DNA from: Desulfocicer vacuolatum DSM 3385
Lineage (GTDB): Bacteria > Desulfobacterota > Desulfobacteria > Desulfobacterales > Desulfobacteraceae
Assembly (NCBI RefSeq): GCF_900176365.1
Contig: NZ_FWXY01000013.1
Span: forward strand, 101,688-165,687
Direction: 5' to 3'
DNA length: 64,000 nucleotides
Shown here: piece after piece, positions 16,642 through 25,331 of the stretch
Layout: the number at the start of each line of letters is the position of its first letter
How positions within the stretch are numbered: position 1 is the first letter of the stretch
Made by a program: the position numbers and the translations under genes
Notes under the pieces: model-generated
The model's input: the letters and a program-made list of their open reading frames with translations, nothing else
Database searches by the model: none
Told to the model about the DNA's origin: nothing

Positions 16642-17262
16642 ATGAAAATTACGGATACAAAGGTGATACAGTCCGGAGAAAAAGCATTTTTTGATGCTGT
16701 CAAGGACCACCTTGACTGGAATGCCATCAGGGAGGTGGTGACAAAGAAAATGAAACATTGCTCCATCGAGTCAAAGGACGGAGAGATTGTTTTCCATGAG
16801 AACAGTGTGGCCTTTAAAATAAATTTACACTGTGCCATGGATGTGAGCATTCTGGTTGATCGAAACGGAAATATGGTGTCTGGTGAAAAGGAGCCGATTG
16901 ATTCTTCCACTATCGCCGCTTCGACCAAAACTATAATTGAAACAGAAAAAAAATACATGGCACAGCCCTCTTCCAGAGAGTCTAAAATGAAACAAGACAT
17001 GAAGAAACCAGATTCGACGGTTTCTTCCATTGAGGAAGAGTTTGATGCTAATAATACTGGTGTTTTGGAGCTTAACGATCTTTTAGATGAGTTGCCTCCA
17101 GAACAAGATACCTCTTCTTCTGTCATCAAAAAGGAAGGTTGGGCCGATGACGATGGGGACGATGTGGATCTTGAAACCTTGTTTTTTAAGGATAAGGTGG
17201 ATGATGAAGAATTTGATGAGCAGACAGATGAACGCGGCGCTTTTTGGGAAGATAAAAAATAA
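16642..17262 (+). CDS. Acidic hypothetical protein
   Basis: A 206-residue cytoplasmic protein that I do not recognise. Residues 1-90 look folded (mixed alpha/beta, e.g. SIESKDGEIVFHENSVAFKINLHCAMDVSILVDRNGNMVSG). Residues 100-206 are very acidic and probably disordered (ADDDGDDVDLETLFF, VDDEEFDEQTDE). It lies 130 bases upstream of an Hpt-domain gene on the same strand. The pair may belong to a signalling system, but that is inference from position only. Confidence 0.7.
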   Translation: MKITDTKVIQSGEKAFFDAVKDHLDWNAIREVVTKKMKHCSIESKDGEIVFHENSVAFKINLHCAMDVSILVDRNGNMVSGEKEPIDSSTIAASTKTIIETEKKYMAQPSSRESKMKQDMKKPDSTVSSIEEEFDANNTGVLELNDLLDELPPEQDTSSSVIKKEGWADDDGDDVDLETLFFKDKVDDEEFDEQTDERGAFWEDKK

Positions 17263-17391
17263 GTTCTCCGGTGGCTTTGGATATTGGCGGTCTCAAAACA
17301 CAATCTTTTGTAATATGGTATGCCTAAGCTTACCTTTATGTTTTGTTGGGTGTAATCCGGTCTCAGAATAGGGGTGGCCCGTGGGGGATAT

Positions 17392-17754
17392 ATGGAAAAA
17401 TGGCAGTGTGGTGCATCTGATGTGATTGATATAAAAGAGCTCATGGAAATTATGGACAACGACATGGCGCTTTTGGACGACTGCTTTGCTGTTTTTGTTG
17501 AGACTTGGTCTGAGTTTTTTAAGGAGATAGAGTCAGCTGTGCTGGCACGGGATGCAACTGCCCTTGACCGAGCAGCCCACAGCTTTAAGGGAACCTTGCA
17601 ATATCTGGCTGCAATGCCCGCTGTGGATGTGGTAAAGCGTCTTGAGCTTGCCGGTAAATCAGGTGATTTTACCACAGTTGATGAAGACCTTGACTCCCTG
17701 AATATGGCGTGCCAGGCCCTGGTGCGGTTTATGATGTCACGAAAAAAGTGTTAA
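17392..17754 (+). CDS. Histidine phosphotransfer (Hpt) domain protein
   Basis: A 120-residue helical protein. AAHSFKGTLQYLAA (about residues 62-75) carries the H-S-F-K-G motif whose histidine is phosphorylated in phosphorelays. The rest fits one four-helix Hpt domain with no kinase or receiver, so it would shuttle phosphate between partners encoded elsewhere. ATG 17392 is chosen over an upstream GTG at 17374 because GTGGGGGATAT directly precedes it. That ribosome site lies inside a degraded family-1 repeat. Confidence 0.8.
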   Translation: MEKWQCGASDVIDIKELMEIMDNDMALLDDCFAVFVETWSEFFKEIESAVLARDATALDRAAHSFKGTLQYLAAMPAVDVVKRLELAGKSGDFTTVDEDLDSLNMACQALVRFMMSRKKC

Positions 17755-17845
17755 CATTCAGTTGGGGATAACCCTGAATTCGATTTTCTAAAATAAATTT
17801 ATTAATGAGTAATGCGCCAAAAAATAAATGGATGAGTTGTAAGTT

Positions 17846-18841
17846 ATGACAAATAAGTGTGTGCGTGCATTGGGGCTGTCCAGCGGTGGGCTTGACAGCA
17901 TCCTTGCGGCCCTGATTTTAAAAGATCAGGGAATTGATGTGACCTGGATAACGTTTAAAACCCCTTTCTTTTCCCCAAAATCAGCCATACAGGCATCAAA
18001 ACAGAACAATATTCCCATTCAGGTTGAAGACATCACGGATATTTACATGGAAATGTTGAAAAATCCACCGGCAGGCTATGGTAAAAACATGAATCCCTGT
18101 ATGGATTGCCATGCATTGATGTTCGCCCAGGCTGGCGCTGTCATGGAAAAAGAGGGCTTTGATTTTCTGTTCAGCGGTGAGGTGGCAGGGCAACGGCCCA
18201 TGTCACAGACCAAAAATTCCATGAATTATGTGGCAAAAAATTCCGGATTTAAGGGCCATATCCTTCGTCCGTTAAGTGCCCGGCTTTTTCCGGAAACCCC
18301 CATGGAAAAAGAAGGGCTGGTGGACCGGGAAAGATTACTGGACATCTCCGGCCGTTCCAGAAAAACACAAATTGCCCTGGCAGAAAAAATGGGAGTCACC
18401 AGATATCCGGCCCCGGCCGGGGGGTGTCTGTTGACAGATAAAGGATTCTCCAAACGGCTCAGGGATTTGATGGATGTGCAAAAAAAGTATGACACCCGGG
18501 ATCTTTATCTGCTAAGCCATGGCCGCCATCTGCGCCTGGCTCCGGATACCCGTATTGTTGTGGGCAGAACAAAGGCTGAAAATCATGAAATTTCCAAACT
18601 GTATGATTCCCAAAAGGATATCCGACTGCGCCATGCCCGTTTGCCGGGGCCTTTGACCATCATGCCCGGCGGAGGGAATGAGGAGATGGTACGTCTGGCT
18701 GCCTCCATCTGTGCTGGATACACCAAGGCTGATCCGGGGCTGCCCACCCAGGTGGTGGTGCAGTTCCGGAAAAAAGAGGAGATAATCACGGTTCCCGTGT
18801 TAAAGGCCGTAGATTTGAAAGATCGGATTTCTTATCTTTGA
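17846..18841 (+). CDS. PP-loop tRNA-thiolation-like enzyme (ThiI/MnmA-related)
   Basis: A 331-residue cytoplasmic protein. LGLSSGGLDSILAALIL (residues 9-25) is an SGGxDS ATP pyrophosphatase loop. PCMDCHALMF (about 88-97) supplies a CxxC pair, and PAPAGGCLLTD (about 191-201) a further cysteine, as in ThiI/TtuA/MnmA-type sulfur transferases. The C-terminal part (HGRHLRLAPDTRIVVGRTKAENHEISKL) resembles the NFACT-R/DUF814 RNA-binding module. A role in tRNA sulfur modification is likely; the exact position modified is not known. Its 3' end overlaps the convergent rlmN gene by ten bases. Confidence 0.78.
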   Translation: MTNKCVRALGLSSGGLDSILAALILKDQGIDVTWITFKTPFFSPKSAIQASKQNNIPIQVEDITDIYMEMLKNPPAGYGKNMNPCMDCHALMFAQAGAVMEKEGFDFLFSGEVAGQRPMSQTKNSMNYVAKNSGFKGHILRPLSARLFPETPMEKEGLVDRERLLDISGRSRKTQIALAEKMGVTRYPAPAGGCLLTDKGFSKRLRDLMDVQKKYDTRDLYLLSHGRHLRLAPDTRIVVGRTKAENHEISKLYDSQKDIRLRHARLPGPLTIMPGGGNEEMVRLAASICAGYTKADPGLPTQVVVQFRKKEEIITVPVLKAVDLKDRISYL

Positions 18842-19905
18842 CAGCACTCACCCATTTTGGCTTTTAATTGGCCACAGGCCGCAGAGATGTCATCACCTTT
18901 GCTTTTTCGCACAATGGCAGTGACCTGGCGGTCCAGAAGAATCTGCATGAATCGGCTGACATCCCCGGGGGAAGGGCGCTGAAATTCACTCTTTTCATGG
19001 GGATTGAAGGGAATTAAATTCACCTTGGCCTTGATGGGTGCCAGCAGTCGCACCAAGCGATGGGCATCGGCATCTGAATCGTTGATTCCTTTGATGAGAA
19101 TATATTCAAATGTGATTTTATTGCGGGGTTTCATGTGGTAGCGGCCACAGGCATCCAGCAATTTTGCCATGGGATATCGACGGTTTACAGGCATGAGGGC
19201 TGTTCGGGTGCTGTCTTGGGTGGCATTGAGTGATATGGCCAGATTGGCCTCGGTGTCAAGGCCCAGACGAAGGATTTCCGGCACCAGACCACAGGTGGAT
19301 ACGGTCACCCGGCGGGGGGAAAATTTCAAGCCGTAATCACTGTCTGTGATGATTGAAAGGGCTTTGATCACAGCTTCATAGTTATCCAGGGGTTCCCCCA
19401 TGCCCATGAAAACAATATTGGACAGCGGGGCTGTGCCATTTTTCAATGCCAGGTGTTGTCTGGCATCCCGCACCTGGGAGACAATCTCGGCACAGGTGAG
19501 ATTTCGGTGAAATCCGCCTTTGGCCGTGAGGCAGAATTTGCATGCCTGGCGGCAGCCTGCCTGGGAGGAAATGCACAGGGTGTAATGATCCTTCTGGGGA
19601 ATAAGCACCGATTCAATGTAATTTCCGTCTGTCAGACGGAACAACAGTTTTTCTGTGCCGTCCTTTGACACTTCGGATCGTTCAAGTTCCAGGCGGGGGA
19701 TGGAGAAATGAGAGGCAAGGGTTTGTCTCAATACCTTGCCAAGGTCGGTCATCTCCTCAAACGAGTCTGCCTGGCGAAGATAAATCCATTTAAAAATCTG
19801 ACCTGCCCGAAAAGATCGCATGCCCTGGTTTTCAAACCATTTTTCCAGGGCTTTGCGACTGTAATTTTTTATATCTTCCATAATGTATTGTTTTATCCCT
19901 TTCAT
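18832..19905 (-). CDS. rlmN: 23S rRNA (A2503-C2) methyltransferase RlmN
   Basis: A 357-residue radical SAM enzyme that methylates A2503 of 23S rRNA and A37 of some tRNAs. SSQAGCRQACKFCLTAKGGFHRNLTCAEIVSQV holds the CxxxCxxC cluster motif. FMGMGEPLDNYEAV and SPRRVTVSTCGLVPEI are family signatures. The C-terminal AACGQLKAKMGE carries the second catalytic cysteine. Two starts are possible (19905, or 19881 giving MEDIKNYSRKALEKW); neither has an ideally spaced ribosome site, and the longer is given. Confidence 0.93.
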   Translation of the reverse strand: MKGIKQYIMEDIKNYSRKALEKWFENQGMRSFRAGQIFKWIYLRQADSFEEMTDLGKVLRQTLASHFSIPRLELERSEVSKDGTEKLLFRLTDGNYIESVLIPQKDHYTLCISSQAGCRQACKFCLTAKGGFHRNLTCAEIVSQVRDARQHLALKNGTAPLSNIVFMGMGEPLDNYEAVIKALSIITDSDYGLKFSPRRVTVSTCGLVPEILRLGLDTEANLAISLNATQDSTRTALMPVNRRYPMAKLLDACGRYHMKPRNKITFEYILIKGINDSDADAHRLVRLLAPIKAKVNLIPFNPHEKSEFQRPSPGDVSRFMQILLDRQVTAIVRKSKGDDISAACGQLKAKMGECCQR

Positions 19906-19995
19906 TTATTGTGTACTGATTTTCCCTTGACTTATCACGGGATTCATACTAAATTCAAGAATTTTTAATCAATGCTTGAGGTGTGACTTTAATTC

Positions 19996-21321
19996 ATGTT
20001 TGACAACTTAAGTGACAAGTTGAATTCGGCGTTCAAGAAGCTCAAAGGTCGCGGGACCCTGACCGAGAAGAATATTGAGGAGGGGTTAAAGCAGGTCCGC
20101 ATGGCGCTTCTTGAGGCAGATGTTAATTACAGGGTTGCAAAAAAAGTTATATCCGATATAAAAGAGAGAGCTCTGGGGCAGGAGGTGATGGACAGCCTCA
20201 CTCCCGGGCAGCAGGTTATCAAGATTGTGTTTGATGAGTTCACCCGGATGATGGGGGATTCACACAAGGGGCTTAATCTTGAAGGTCGTAAGCCTGCTGC
20301 TGTCATGCTTGTGGGACTACAGGGGTCGGGTAAAACCACCACTGCCGGTAAGCTTGGGCTTTATCTTAGAAAAAAGGGTAAAAAACCTTTTCTTGTGCCT
20401 GTGGATGTATACAGACCCGCTGCCATCGATCAATTGAAAAAAATTGGTAAACAGCTGGATCTTCCCGTGTTTCCCTCAACCACGGATATGGAGCCCCTTG
20501 CCATTTGCGAACAGGCCGTTGCCATGGGCAGGGAAAAAGGGTATGATACCCTTATTCTGGATACTGCCGGACGGCTTCATGTGGATGAGGCCCTCATGGC
20601 GGAACTTCAAGGGATAAGAAAAGGGGTTCATCCGTCGGAAATTCTGTTGGTGGCAGATGCCATGACTGGTCAGGATGCCGTTAATATTGCCGGTTCCTTT
20701 GATGAAACCGTGGGATTGGACGGTATTGTTTTAACCAAAATGGATGGGGATGCCAGGGGCGGTGCGGCACTTTCCATCAAGGCGGTGACAGGAAAACCGC
20801 TGAAATTCATCGGTATGGGTGAAAAATCAACAGACCTGGAACCCTTTCATCCCGAGCGAATGGCGTCACGGATTCTGGGCATGGGAGATACACTTTCTTT
20901 CATTGAAAAGGCCCAGGAAGCTGTGGATATCAAGGGTGCCGAGGCCCTTGAAAAAAAGTTGAGAAAAAATCAGTTTACCCTGGAAGATTTCCGGGATCAG
21001 ATGGCTTCTGTTAAAAAAATGGGTTCCATCAAAGATCTCATTGGTATGCTTCCCGGTGTGAATACCAAGCAGCTCAAAGATATGAACATTGATGAGCGGG
21101 AGTTTGTGAGAATTGAAGCTATTATCAATTCCATGACCCCGGATGAACGAAGAAATCATGGCATTATCAAGAGTAGCAGAAAAAAACGAATTGCAAAGGG
21201 AAGCGGGGTCACGGTGCAGGATGTGAACAAGCTTCTCAAAAGTTATACCCAAACAATGAAAATGGTGAAGAAGTTTAATAAAGGCGGCATGCGCTCATTA
21301 AAGAACATGCTGCCGTTTTAA
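19996..21321 (+). CDS. ffh: Signal recognition particle protein Ffh
   Basis: A 441-residue SRP GTPase that brings inner-membrane proteins to the Sec translocon with 4.5S RNA. The N domain covers residues 1-90. The G domain follows with GLQGSGKTTTAGKLG (P-loop), DVYRPAAIDQL, LDTAGRLHVDE and TKMDGDARGG. The methionine-containing M domain follows from about 325, with a GGMRSLKNMLPF end. It leads a co-directional block: rpsP begins 15 bases later. ffh-rpsP-khpA-rimM-trmD-rplS is a common bacterial order. Confidence 0.97.
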   Translation: MFDNLSDKLNSAFKKLKGRGTLTEKNIEEGLKQVRMALLEADVNYRVAKKVISDIKERALGQEVMDSLTPGQQVIKIVFDEFTRMMGDSHKGLNLEGRKPAAVMLVGLQGSGKTTTAGKLGLYLRKKGKKPFLVPVDVYRPAAIDQLKKIGKQLDLPVFPSTTDMEPLAICEQAVAMGREKGYDTLILDTAGRLHVDEALMAELQGIRKGVHPSEILLVADAMTGQDAVNIAGSFDETVGLDGIVLTKMDGDARGGAALSIKAVTGKPLKFIGMGEKSTDLEPFHPERMASRILGMGDTLSFIEKAQEAVDIKGAEALEKKLRKNQFTLEDFRDQMASVKKMGSIKDLIGMLPGVNTKQLKDMNIDEREFVRIEAIINSMTPDERRNHGIIKSSRKKRIAKGSGVTVQDVNKLLKSYTQTMKMVKKFNKGGMRSLKNMLPF

Positions 21322-21336
21322 GGAGAAAAGAAAGAT

Positions 21337-21591
21337 ATGTCGGTAAAGATTAGATTGGCAAGGCGTGGTGCAAAAAAGAAGCCTTTTTACAGAATTGTGG
21401 CAGCAGATTCCGAGTTTCCCAGAGACGGTAGATTCCTTGAAATGCTTGGAACCTATGATCCCATGGTGGAGCCTGCTGCGGTTACTTTGAAGGAAGATAG
21501 AATCAAATACTGGATGGGAGAAGGCGCACAGCCCACAACCACCGTAAAAAGCCTGTTGAAAAAACAGGGTTTTGGTTCCAATCCTGCCTGA
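21337..21591 (+). CDS. rpsP: 30S ribosomal protein S16
   Basis: An 84-residue small-subunit protein. [21 protein letters not shown] and [11 protein letters not shown] are characteristic. AAGGAGAAAAG precedes the start. Size and place after ffh are normal. Confidence 0.97.
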   Translation: MSVKIRLARRGAKKKPFYRIVAADSEFPRDGRFLEMLGTYDPMVEPAAVTLKEDRIKYWMGEGAQPTTTVKSLLKKQGFGSNPA

Positions 21592-21644
21592 TAAGTTGTG
21601 TGAATCGCCCAAATTCTCAACACCCCAATAAAGGAGATGGATTT

Positions 21645-21875
21645 ATGAAGGATCTGATTGAATACATTGCAAAGGCGCTGGTTGATAATCCTGAGGCTGT
21701 GGAAGTTTCTGAGGTAGAGGGGACCAAAACATCTGTTCTGGAGTTGAAGGTGGCAAAAGAGGATTTGGGAAAGGTGATTGGAAAACAGGGCAGATCTGCC
21801 CGGGCCATGAGGACAATTTTAAGTGCGGCCTCGGCAAAACTCAAAAAACGTACCGTGCTGGAAATTGTGGAGTAA
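21645..21875 (+). CDS. khpA: KH-domain RNA-binding protein KhpA
   Basis: A 76-residue single KH-domain protein. [18 protein letters not shown] (about 43-60) contains the GxxG RNA-binding loop (GKQG). Start 21645 is chosen because AAAGGAGATGGATTT precedes it; the upstream in-frame start at 21600 adds only spacer-derived residues. Its place between rpsP and rimM is the usual one. It probably acts with KhpB on mRNA or small-RNA regulation. Confidence 0.93.
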   Translation: MKDLIEYIAKALVDNPEAVEVSEVEGTKTSVLELKVAKEDLGKVIGKQGRSARAMRTILSAASAKLKKRTVLEIVE

Positions 21876-21878
21876 GTA

Positions 21879-22385
21879 ATGGATAAGGCGGATCTGCTGA
21901 TCATGGGACATGTTACCGGTGTCCACGGGTTAAAGGGGTATATCAAGGTAAAATCCCATGCAGCGTCCAGCAATACATTTGACAGCGGTGTCCGTATTTT
22001 TGTGGGCCCGTCGGTGTCCCGGGGAAAATGGCATACTATTGTTAAAACAGCTTCCCACAAAAAGGGACTTCGCATGTTGCTGGCGGATGTGGATATCAAT
22101 GCGGCGCAAACCCTTGTGGGCATGGATATTTTCATTCCAAGGGCAGATCTGCCGGATCTGGACGATGATACCTATTACTGGAATGATCTCATTGGCATGA
22201 CAGTCAACGATATTAACCAGGGTGTTCTTGGAACCATTGAACATGTCATGGCAACAGGAAGTAATGATGTGTTTGTGGTCACCGGAGGCACCCGGGAAGT
22301 GCTGGTGCCTTCCCTTGCCCATGTGGTGCTTTCTGTGGACCTTGAAAGCCGTACCATGACCGTTGATCTTCCCGAAGGTCTGTGA
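21879..22385 (+). CDS. rimM: Ribosome maturation factor RimM
   Basis: A 168-residue 30S assembly factor that helps process 16S rRNA and binds S19. The N-terminal GHVTGVHGLKGYIKVKS and the central PDLDDDTYYWNDLIGMTV are family marks, with a PRC-barrel C-terminus (VLGTIEHVMATGSNDVFVV...LVPSLAHVV). It starts three bases after khpA and its stop overlaps the trmD start by one base, so the genes are co-translated. Confidence 0.95.
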   Translation: MDKADLLIMGHVTGVHGLKGYIKVKSHAASSNTFDSGVRIFVGPSVSRGKWHTIVKTASHKKGLRMLLADVDINAAQTLVGMDIFIPRADLPDLDDDTYYWNDLIGMTVNDINQGVLGTIEHVMATGSNDVFVVTGGTREVLVPSLAHVVLSVDLESRTMTVDLPEGL

Positions 22386-23194
22386 TGGTTCTGGATAATA
22401 GTGCTGTGAAACAAGAAAAAAAAACCGGAATTCCCAATGGCATGGGGTTCACTGTATTGACCCTGTTTCCGGAGCTTATTACCTCTTTTTTCAATCACGG
22501 TATCATTGGCCGGGCCATGGAAAAAAAGCTAATTGTCGGAGATACCATTAATATTCGGGACTTTACCCTGGATCGTCACAAGAGTGTGGATGACAAACCC
22601 TATGGTGGTGGATGCGGTATGGTCATGACACCGGAACCGCTGTTCCGGGCCATTGATGAAGCCAGAAGCAGACGCGGTAATGCACGGGTATTGCTGATGT
22701 CTCCCCAGGGGAAGCCCTTTGATCAAAGTCGAGCCCGGGAGTTTGCCGCCGCCGGTGAAAATCTTATTTTTGTGTGTGGGAGATATGAAGGTATAGATGA
22801 GCGTGTCTACCACGGTGAGGTGGACGAGGAAATTTCCATCGGCGATTATGTGATGACAGGTGGGGAGCTTGCCGCCATGGTTATTGTGGATGCAGTGACA
22901 AGACTTCTCCCCGGTGTGCTTGGGGGGGAATCTTCAGCCGAGCTGGATTCCTTTGAGAACCATCGCCTGGAGCATGCCCATTACACCCGTCCTTTTGAGT
23001 TTGAGGGAATGACGGTGCCTGAGGTACTTTTGTCCGGAAATCATGGTGAGATAGAAAAATGGCGTCGCTCTTCTTCTTTGAAGCGAACGTTTATTAAAAG
23101 ACCTGATCTTTTTCATAAAGAGACGTTATCAGCAGAGGAAAAAGCGTGTTTAAAAATATGGTGCAGGGAGCTTGAAGCACTTGTCAAAGAATAA
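22385..23194 (+). CDS. trmD: tRNA (guanine-N1-)-methyltransferase TrmD
   Basis: A knotted SPOUT methyltransferase of about 269 residues that makes m1G37 in tRNAs reading CNN codons. FTVLTLFPELI begins the catalytic domain near residue 22; the extra N-terminal residues are unusual, and ATG near 22442 is an alternative start. DDKPYGGGCGMVM, CGRYEGIDERV, EISIGDYVMTGGELA and SFENHRLEHAHYTRPFEFEGM are diagnostic knot and tRNA-contact motifs. The start overlaps rimM. Confidence 0.95.
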   Translation: MVLDNSAVKQEKKTGIPNGMGFTVLTLFPELITSFFNHGIIGRAMEKKLIVGDTINIRDFTLDRHKSVDDKPYGGGCGMVMTPEPLFRAIDEARSRRGNARVLLMSPQGKPFDQSRAREFAAAGENLIFVCGRYEGIDERVYHGEVDEEISIGDYVMTGGELAAMVIVDAVTRLLPGVLGGESSAELDSFENHRLEHAHYTRPFEFEGMTVPEVLLSGNHGEIEKWRRSSSLKRTFIKRPDLFHKETLSAEEKACLKIWCRELEALVKE

Positions 23195-23759
23195 TCTATA
23201 TCTGGCACTGATTCATTATCCGGTATCCAATAAAAAAGGTAATACCATTGCCTCGGCCCTGACCACCATTGATATGCATGACATTGCAAGGGCCGCCATT
23301 ACCTTTGGGGTCAGGGGTTTTTATGTGGTGACGCCGCTGATGGACCAGCAGGTACTGGCCCACGAAGTCATTGCTCACTGGACCGAGGGGATGGGGGGTG
23401 TTTTAAATCCCTTTCGGAAACAGGCCCTGGAATTAATTCGGGTGGTTTCAACCTTTGAAGATGCTGTGGAAGAGATTAAAAATGAGCGTCGTGCCCAGGT
23501 GGTAACCATTGCCACCACGGCAGCTTCCCATGAAAATGCCGTAACTATCAAGCAAATGGCCCACCGGCTTGAAAGTGATGCATCCCATGTCATTGCCTTT
23601 GGTACTGCCTGGGGAATGTCATTGGAGTTCATAGAAAATTGTGATTTTGTCATGGAGCCGGTGCAGGGTATCAATGGCTATAATCATCTTTCGGTGCGAT
23701 CTGCGGTTTCCATTATTCTGGATCGGATCTGCCATGATAGACAATGTCTGGGTTCATAA
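23181..23759 (+). CDS. SPOUT-family RNA methyltransferase (TrmD-linked)
   Basis: A protein of about 192 residues, LYLALIHYPVSNKKGNTIASALTTIDMHDIARAA then FGVRGFYVVTPLMDQQ, as in the Methyltrn_RNA_4 (PF09936-like) family that often follows trmD. C-terminal VIAFGTAWGMSLEF and VQGINGYNHLSVRSAVSIILDR match the SPOUT S-adenosylmethionine pocket. It is probably an rRNA or tRNA methyltransferase with unknown target. TTG 23181 is preferred because GGGAG lies about eleven bases upstream; TTG 23172 in the same frame is possible. It overlaps the trmD end. Confidence 0.8.
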   Translation: MSKNNLYLALIHYPVSNKKGNTIASALTTIDMHDIARAAITFGVRGFYVVTPLMDQQVLAHEVIAHWTEGMGGVLNPFRKQALELIRVVSTFEDAVEEIKNERRAQVVTIATTAASHENAVTIKQMAHRLESDASHVIAFGTAWGMSLEFIENCDFVMEPVQGINGYNHLSVRSAVSIILDRICHDRQCLGS

Positions 23760-23773
23760 GAGCCTGGATGAAT

Positions 23774-23948
23774 ACCACGGGCAAACCTTATTTTGATCCG
23801 GTTCTGCCCACAACAAAGATAGAAACTTTCTCTGGATTTACAGAGAGTTTCATATAACCGCCACGGGCGGACCGTATTCTGACCTTGGTCAGCCCACAAC
23901 AAAGCTTGAAATACGCTCCTGATTTGAGGAGTATTTCATATAAAAAAA
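23774..23948 (+). repeat. Family-1 repeat, two units
   Basis: Two units of CCACGGGC(A/G)(A/G)ACC...GCCCACAACAAAG separated by hairpins (CTTTCTCTGGATTTACAGAGAGTTTCATATAA, then the GAAATACGC...GGAGTATTTCATATAA type). It splits the trmD block from rplS, with about 30 bases left before the rplS start. Confidence 0.88.
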
Positions 23949-23978
23949 TAGAAATCGTGTTTGGAGGATAGTTTAAAA

Positions 23979-24326
23979 ATGGATGTATTACAACGTTTGG
24001 AAATGGAACAGTTGCGTCTTGATATGCCTGATTTTAGAGCAGGGGACACCATCAAGGTTCATGCAAAAATAAAAGAGGGCGAGAAGGAACGTATTCAGAT
24101 ATTCCAGGGTGTTGTTATTAAAAAAACCAAAGGAATGGCCGGTGCCCGTTTCACTGTGAGAAAAATTTCAGGCGGGGTGGGTGTGGAGAGAATTTTCCCT
24201 CTGAATTCACCTGCCATTGATAAAATTGAAGTGGTAACCCGCGGTCGTGTTCGGCGCTCCAAGATTTACTATCTGAGAAATCTGCGGGGCAAGGCTGCCA
24301 GAATTAAAGAAAGACGTACTGTTTAA
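23979..24326 (+). CDS. rplS: 50S ribosomal protein L19
   Basis: A 115-residue large-subunit protein at the subunit interface. [57 protein letters not shown] and [20 protein letters not shown] are highly conserved. Start 23979 is chosen because TTGGAGGATAG lies before it; an in-frame start at 23961 would add six residues from the spacer. Confidence 0.97.
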   Translation: MDVLQRLEMEQLRLDMPDFRAGDTIKVHAKIKEGEKERIQIFQGVVIKKTKGMAGARFTVRKISGGVGVERIFPLNSPAIDKIEVVTRGRVRRSKIYYLRNLRGKAARIKERRTV

Positions 24327-24337
24327 TTTTGACTGCC

Positions 24338-24937
24338 ATGTGGGCATTTGAAAAAAAAGCGCTGCAGGCCGGATACCGGTCTGTGGCAGGTATTGATGAG
24401 GCCGGCAGGGGACCCCTTGCCGGTCCCGTTGTTTCTGCAGCGGTGATCCTTCCCCCGGGGTTTACGGCTTCCGGTGTCAATGATTCCAAAAAACTGACTC
24501 CCCGCAAGCGGGATTTAATGTTTGACATCATCATGGATCAGGCCCTTGCCGTTTCCACCGGTATTGCCACTGTGGAAGAAATTGATGATGTCAATATTTT
24601 GAAGGCCTCACTTTTATCCATGCTTCGGGCTGCCAATGGGCTTTGCCTTAAACCGGACTTTCTTCTCATAGATGGAAAATTCACCATAGAGAGTTCTCTT
24701 CCCCAGCAGGCGGTGATCAAAGGGGATTCCAAAAGCATCTCCATTGCAGCGGCATCCATCATTGCCAAGGTGACCCGGGATCGAATCATGAAAAAACTCC
24801 ATGTACAATACCCCCAATATGGGTTTGACCGTCACAAAGGATATCCAACAGCTCTGCACAAAAAGGCTGTCATGGAATTTGGGCCTTGTCCGGTTCATCG
24901 AAAGACATTTAAGGGGGTTAAAGAATTTTTGTTCTGA
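24338..24937 (+). CDS. rnhB: Ribonuclease HII
   Basis: A 199-residue nuclease that cuts RNA-DNA hybrids and single ribonucleotides in DNA. AGIDEAGRGPLAGPVVSAAVIL carries the first catalytic acidic residues (DEAGRGP). LLIDGKF, KGDSKSISIAAASIIAKVTRDRIM and YGFDRHKGYPTALH complete the active site. ATG 24338 lies twelve bases after rplS; an in-frame TTG at 24329 is less likely. Confidence 0.95.
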   Translation: MWAFEKKALQAGYRSVAGIDEAGRGPLAGPVVSAAVILPPGFTASGVNDSKKLTPRKRDLMFDIIMDQALAVSTGIATVEEIDDVNILKASLLSMLRAANGLCLKPDFLLIDGKFTIESSLPQQAVIKGDSKSISIAAASIIAKVTRDRIMKKLHVQYPQYGFDRHKGYPTALHKKAVMEFGPCPVHRKTFKGVKEFLF

Positions 24938-24959
24938 GCAGCAATATGGAGGCATCCCC

Positions 24960-25331
24960 ATGGTAAACAACAAAAGACAATTATTTGGACAGCAGGCTGA
25001 GATTGAAGCGGCAGACTTTCTTTGTTCCAGGGGATACACCATACTGGAGCAAAATTATGCCACCCGTTTTGGTGAAATCGATATTATTGCCTCCCATGGA
25101 GATACCTTGGTTTTTATTGAAGTAAAAGCCAGGCGAAACACCCGGTATGGCCTTCCCCGGGAAGCTGTTAATATTGCCAAACAGCAAAAAATAATAGGCA
25201 CTGCCACCCATTATCTCAAGCAGCACCGCCTCCATGACACACGCATTCGATTTGATGTGGTGGCCATGATGGAGAAAAATGGTCATGCGTCCTTTGAGCT
25301 TATCCCCAATGCCTTTCAGGTGAATGTATGA
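24960..25331 (+). CDS. yraN: YraN/UPF0102 family endonuclease-like protein
   Basis: A 123-residue protein. GQQAEIEAADFLCSRGYTILEQNYATRFGEIDIIASHGDTLVFIEVKAR shows the restriction-endonuclease-like core with E, GEIDII and EVKAR metal-site residues. GGAGGCATCCC precedes ATG 24960; longer frames upstream overlap rnhB and are not supported. The last four bases overlap the rsmI start (ATGA). The family is linked to DNA uptake and maintenance in some bacteria, but its activity is unclear. Confidence 0.9.
   Translation: MVNNKRQLFGQQAEIEAADFLCSRGYTILEQNYATRFGEIDIIASHGDTLVFIEVKARRNTRYGLPREAVNIAKQQKIIGTATHYLKQHRLHDTRIRFDVVAMMEKNGHASFELIPNAFQVNV

Noticed and set aside
16626..17675. 349-codon serine-rich minus-strand frame across the acidic gene and Hpt gene
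   Set aside because: It mirrors the acidic codons of the plus strand (Asp/Glu read as Ser/Phe-type antisense) and crosses two supported genes.
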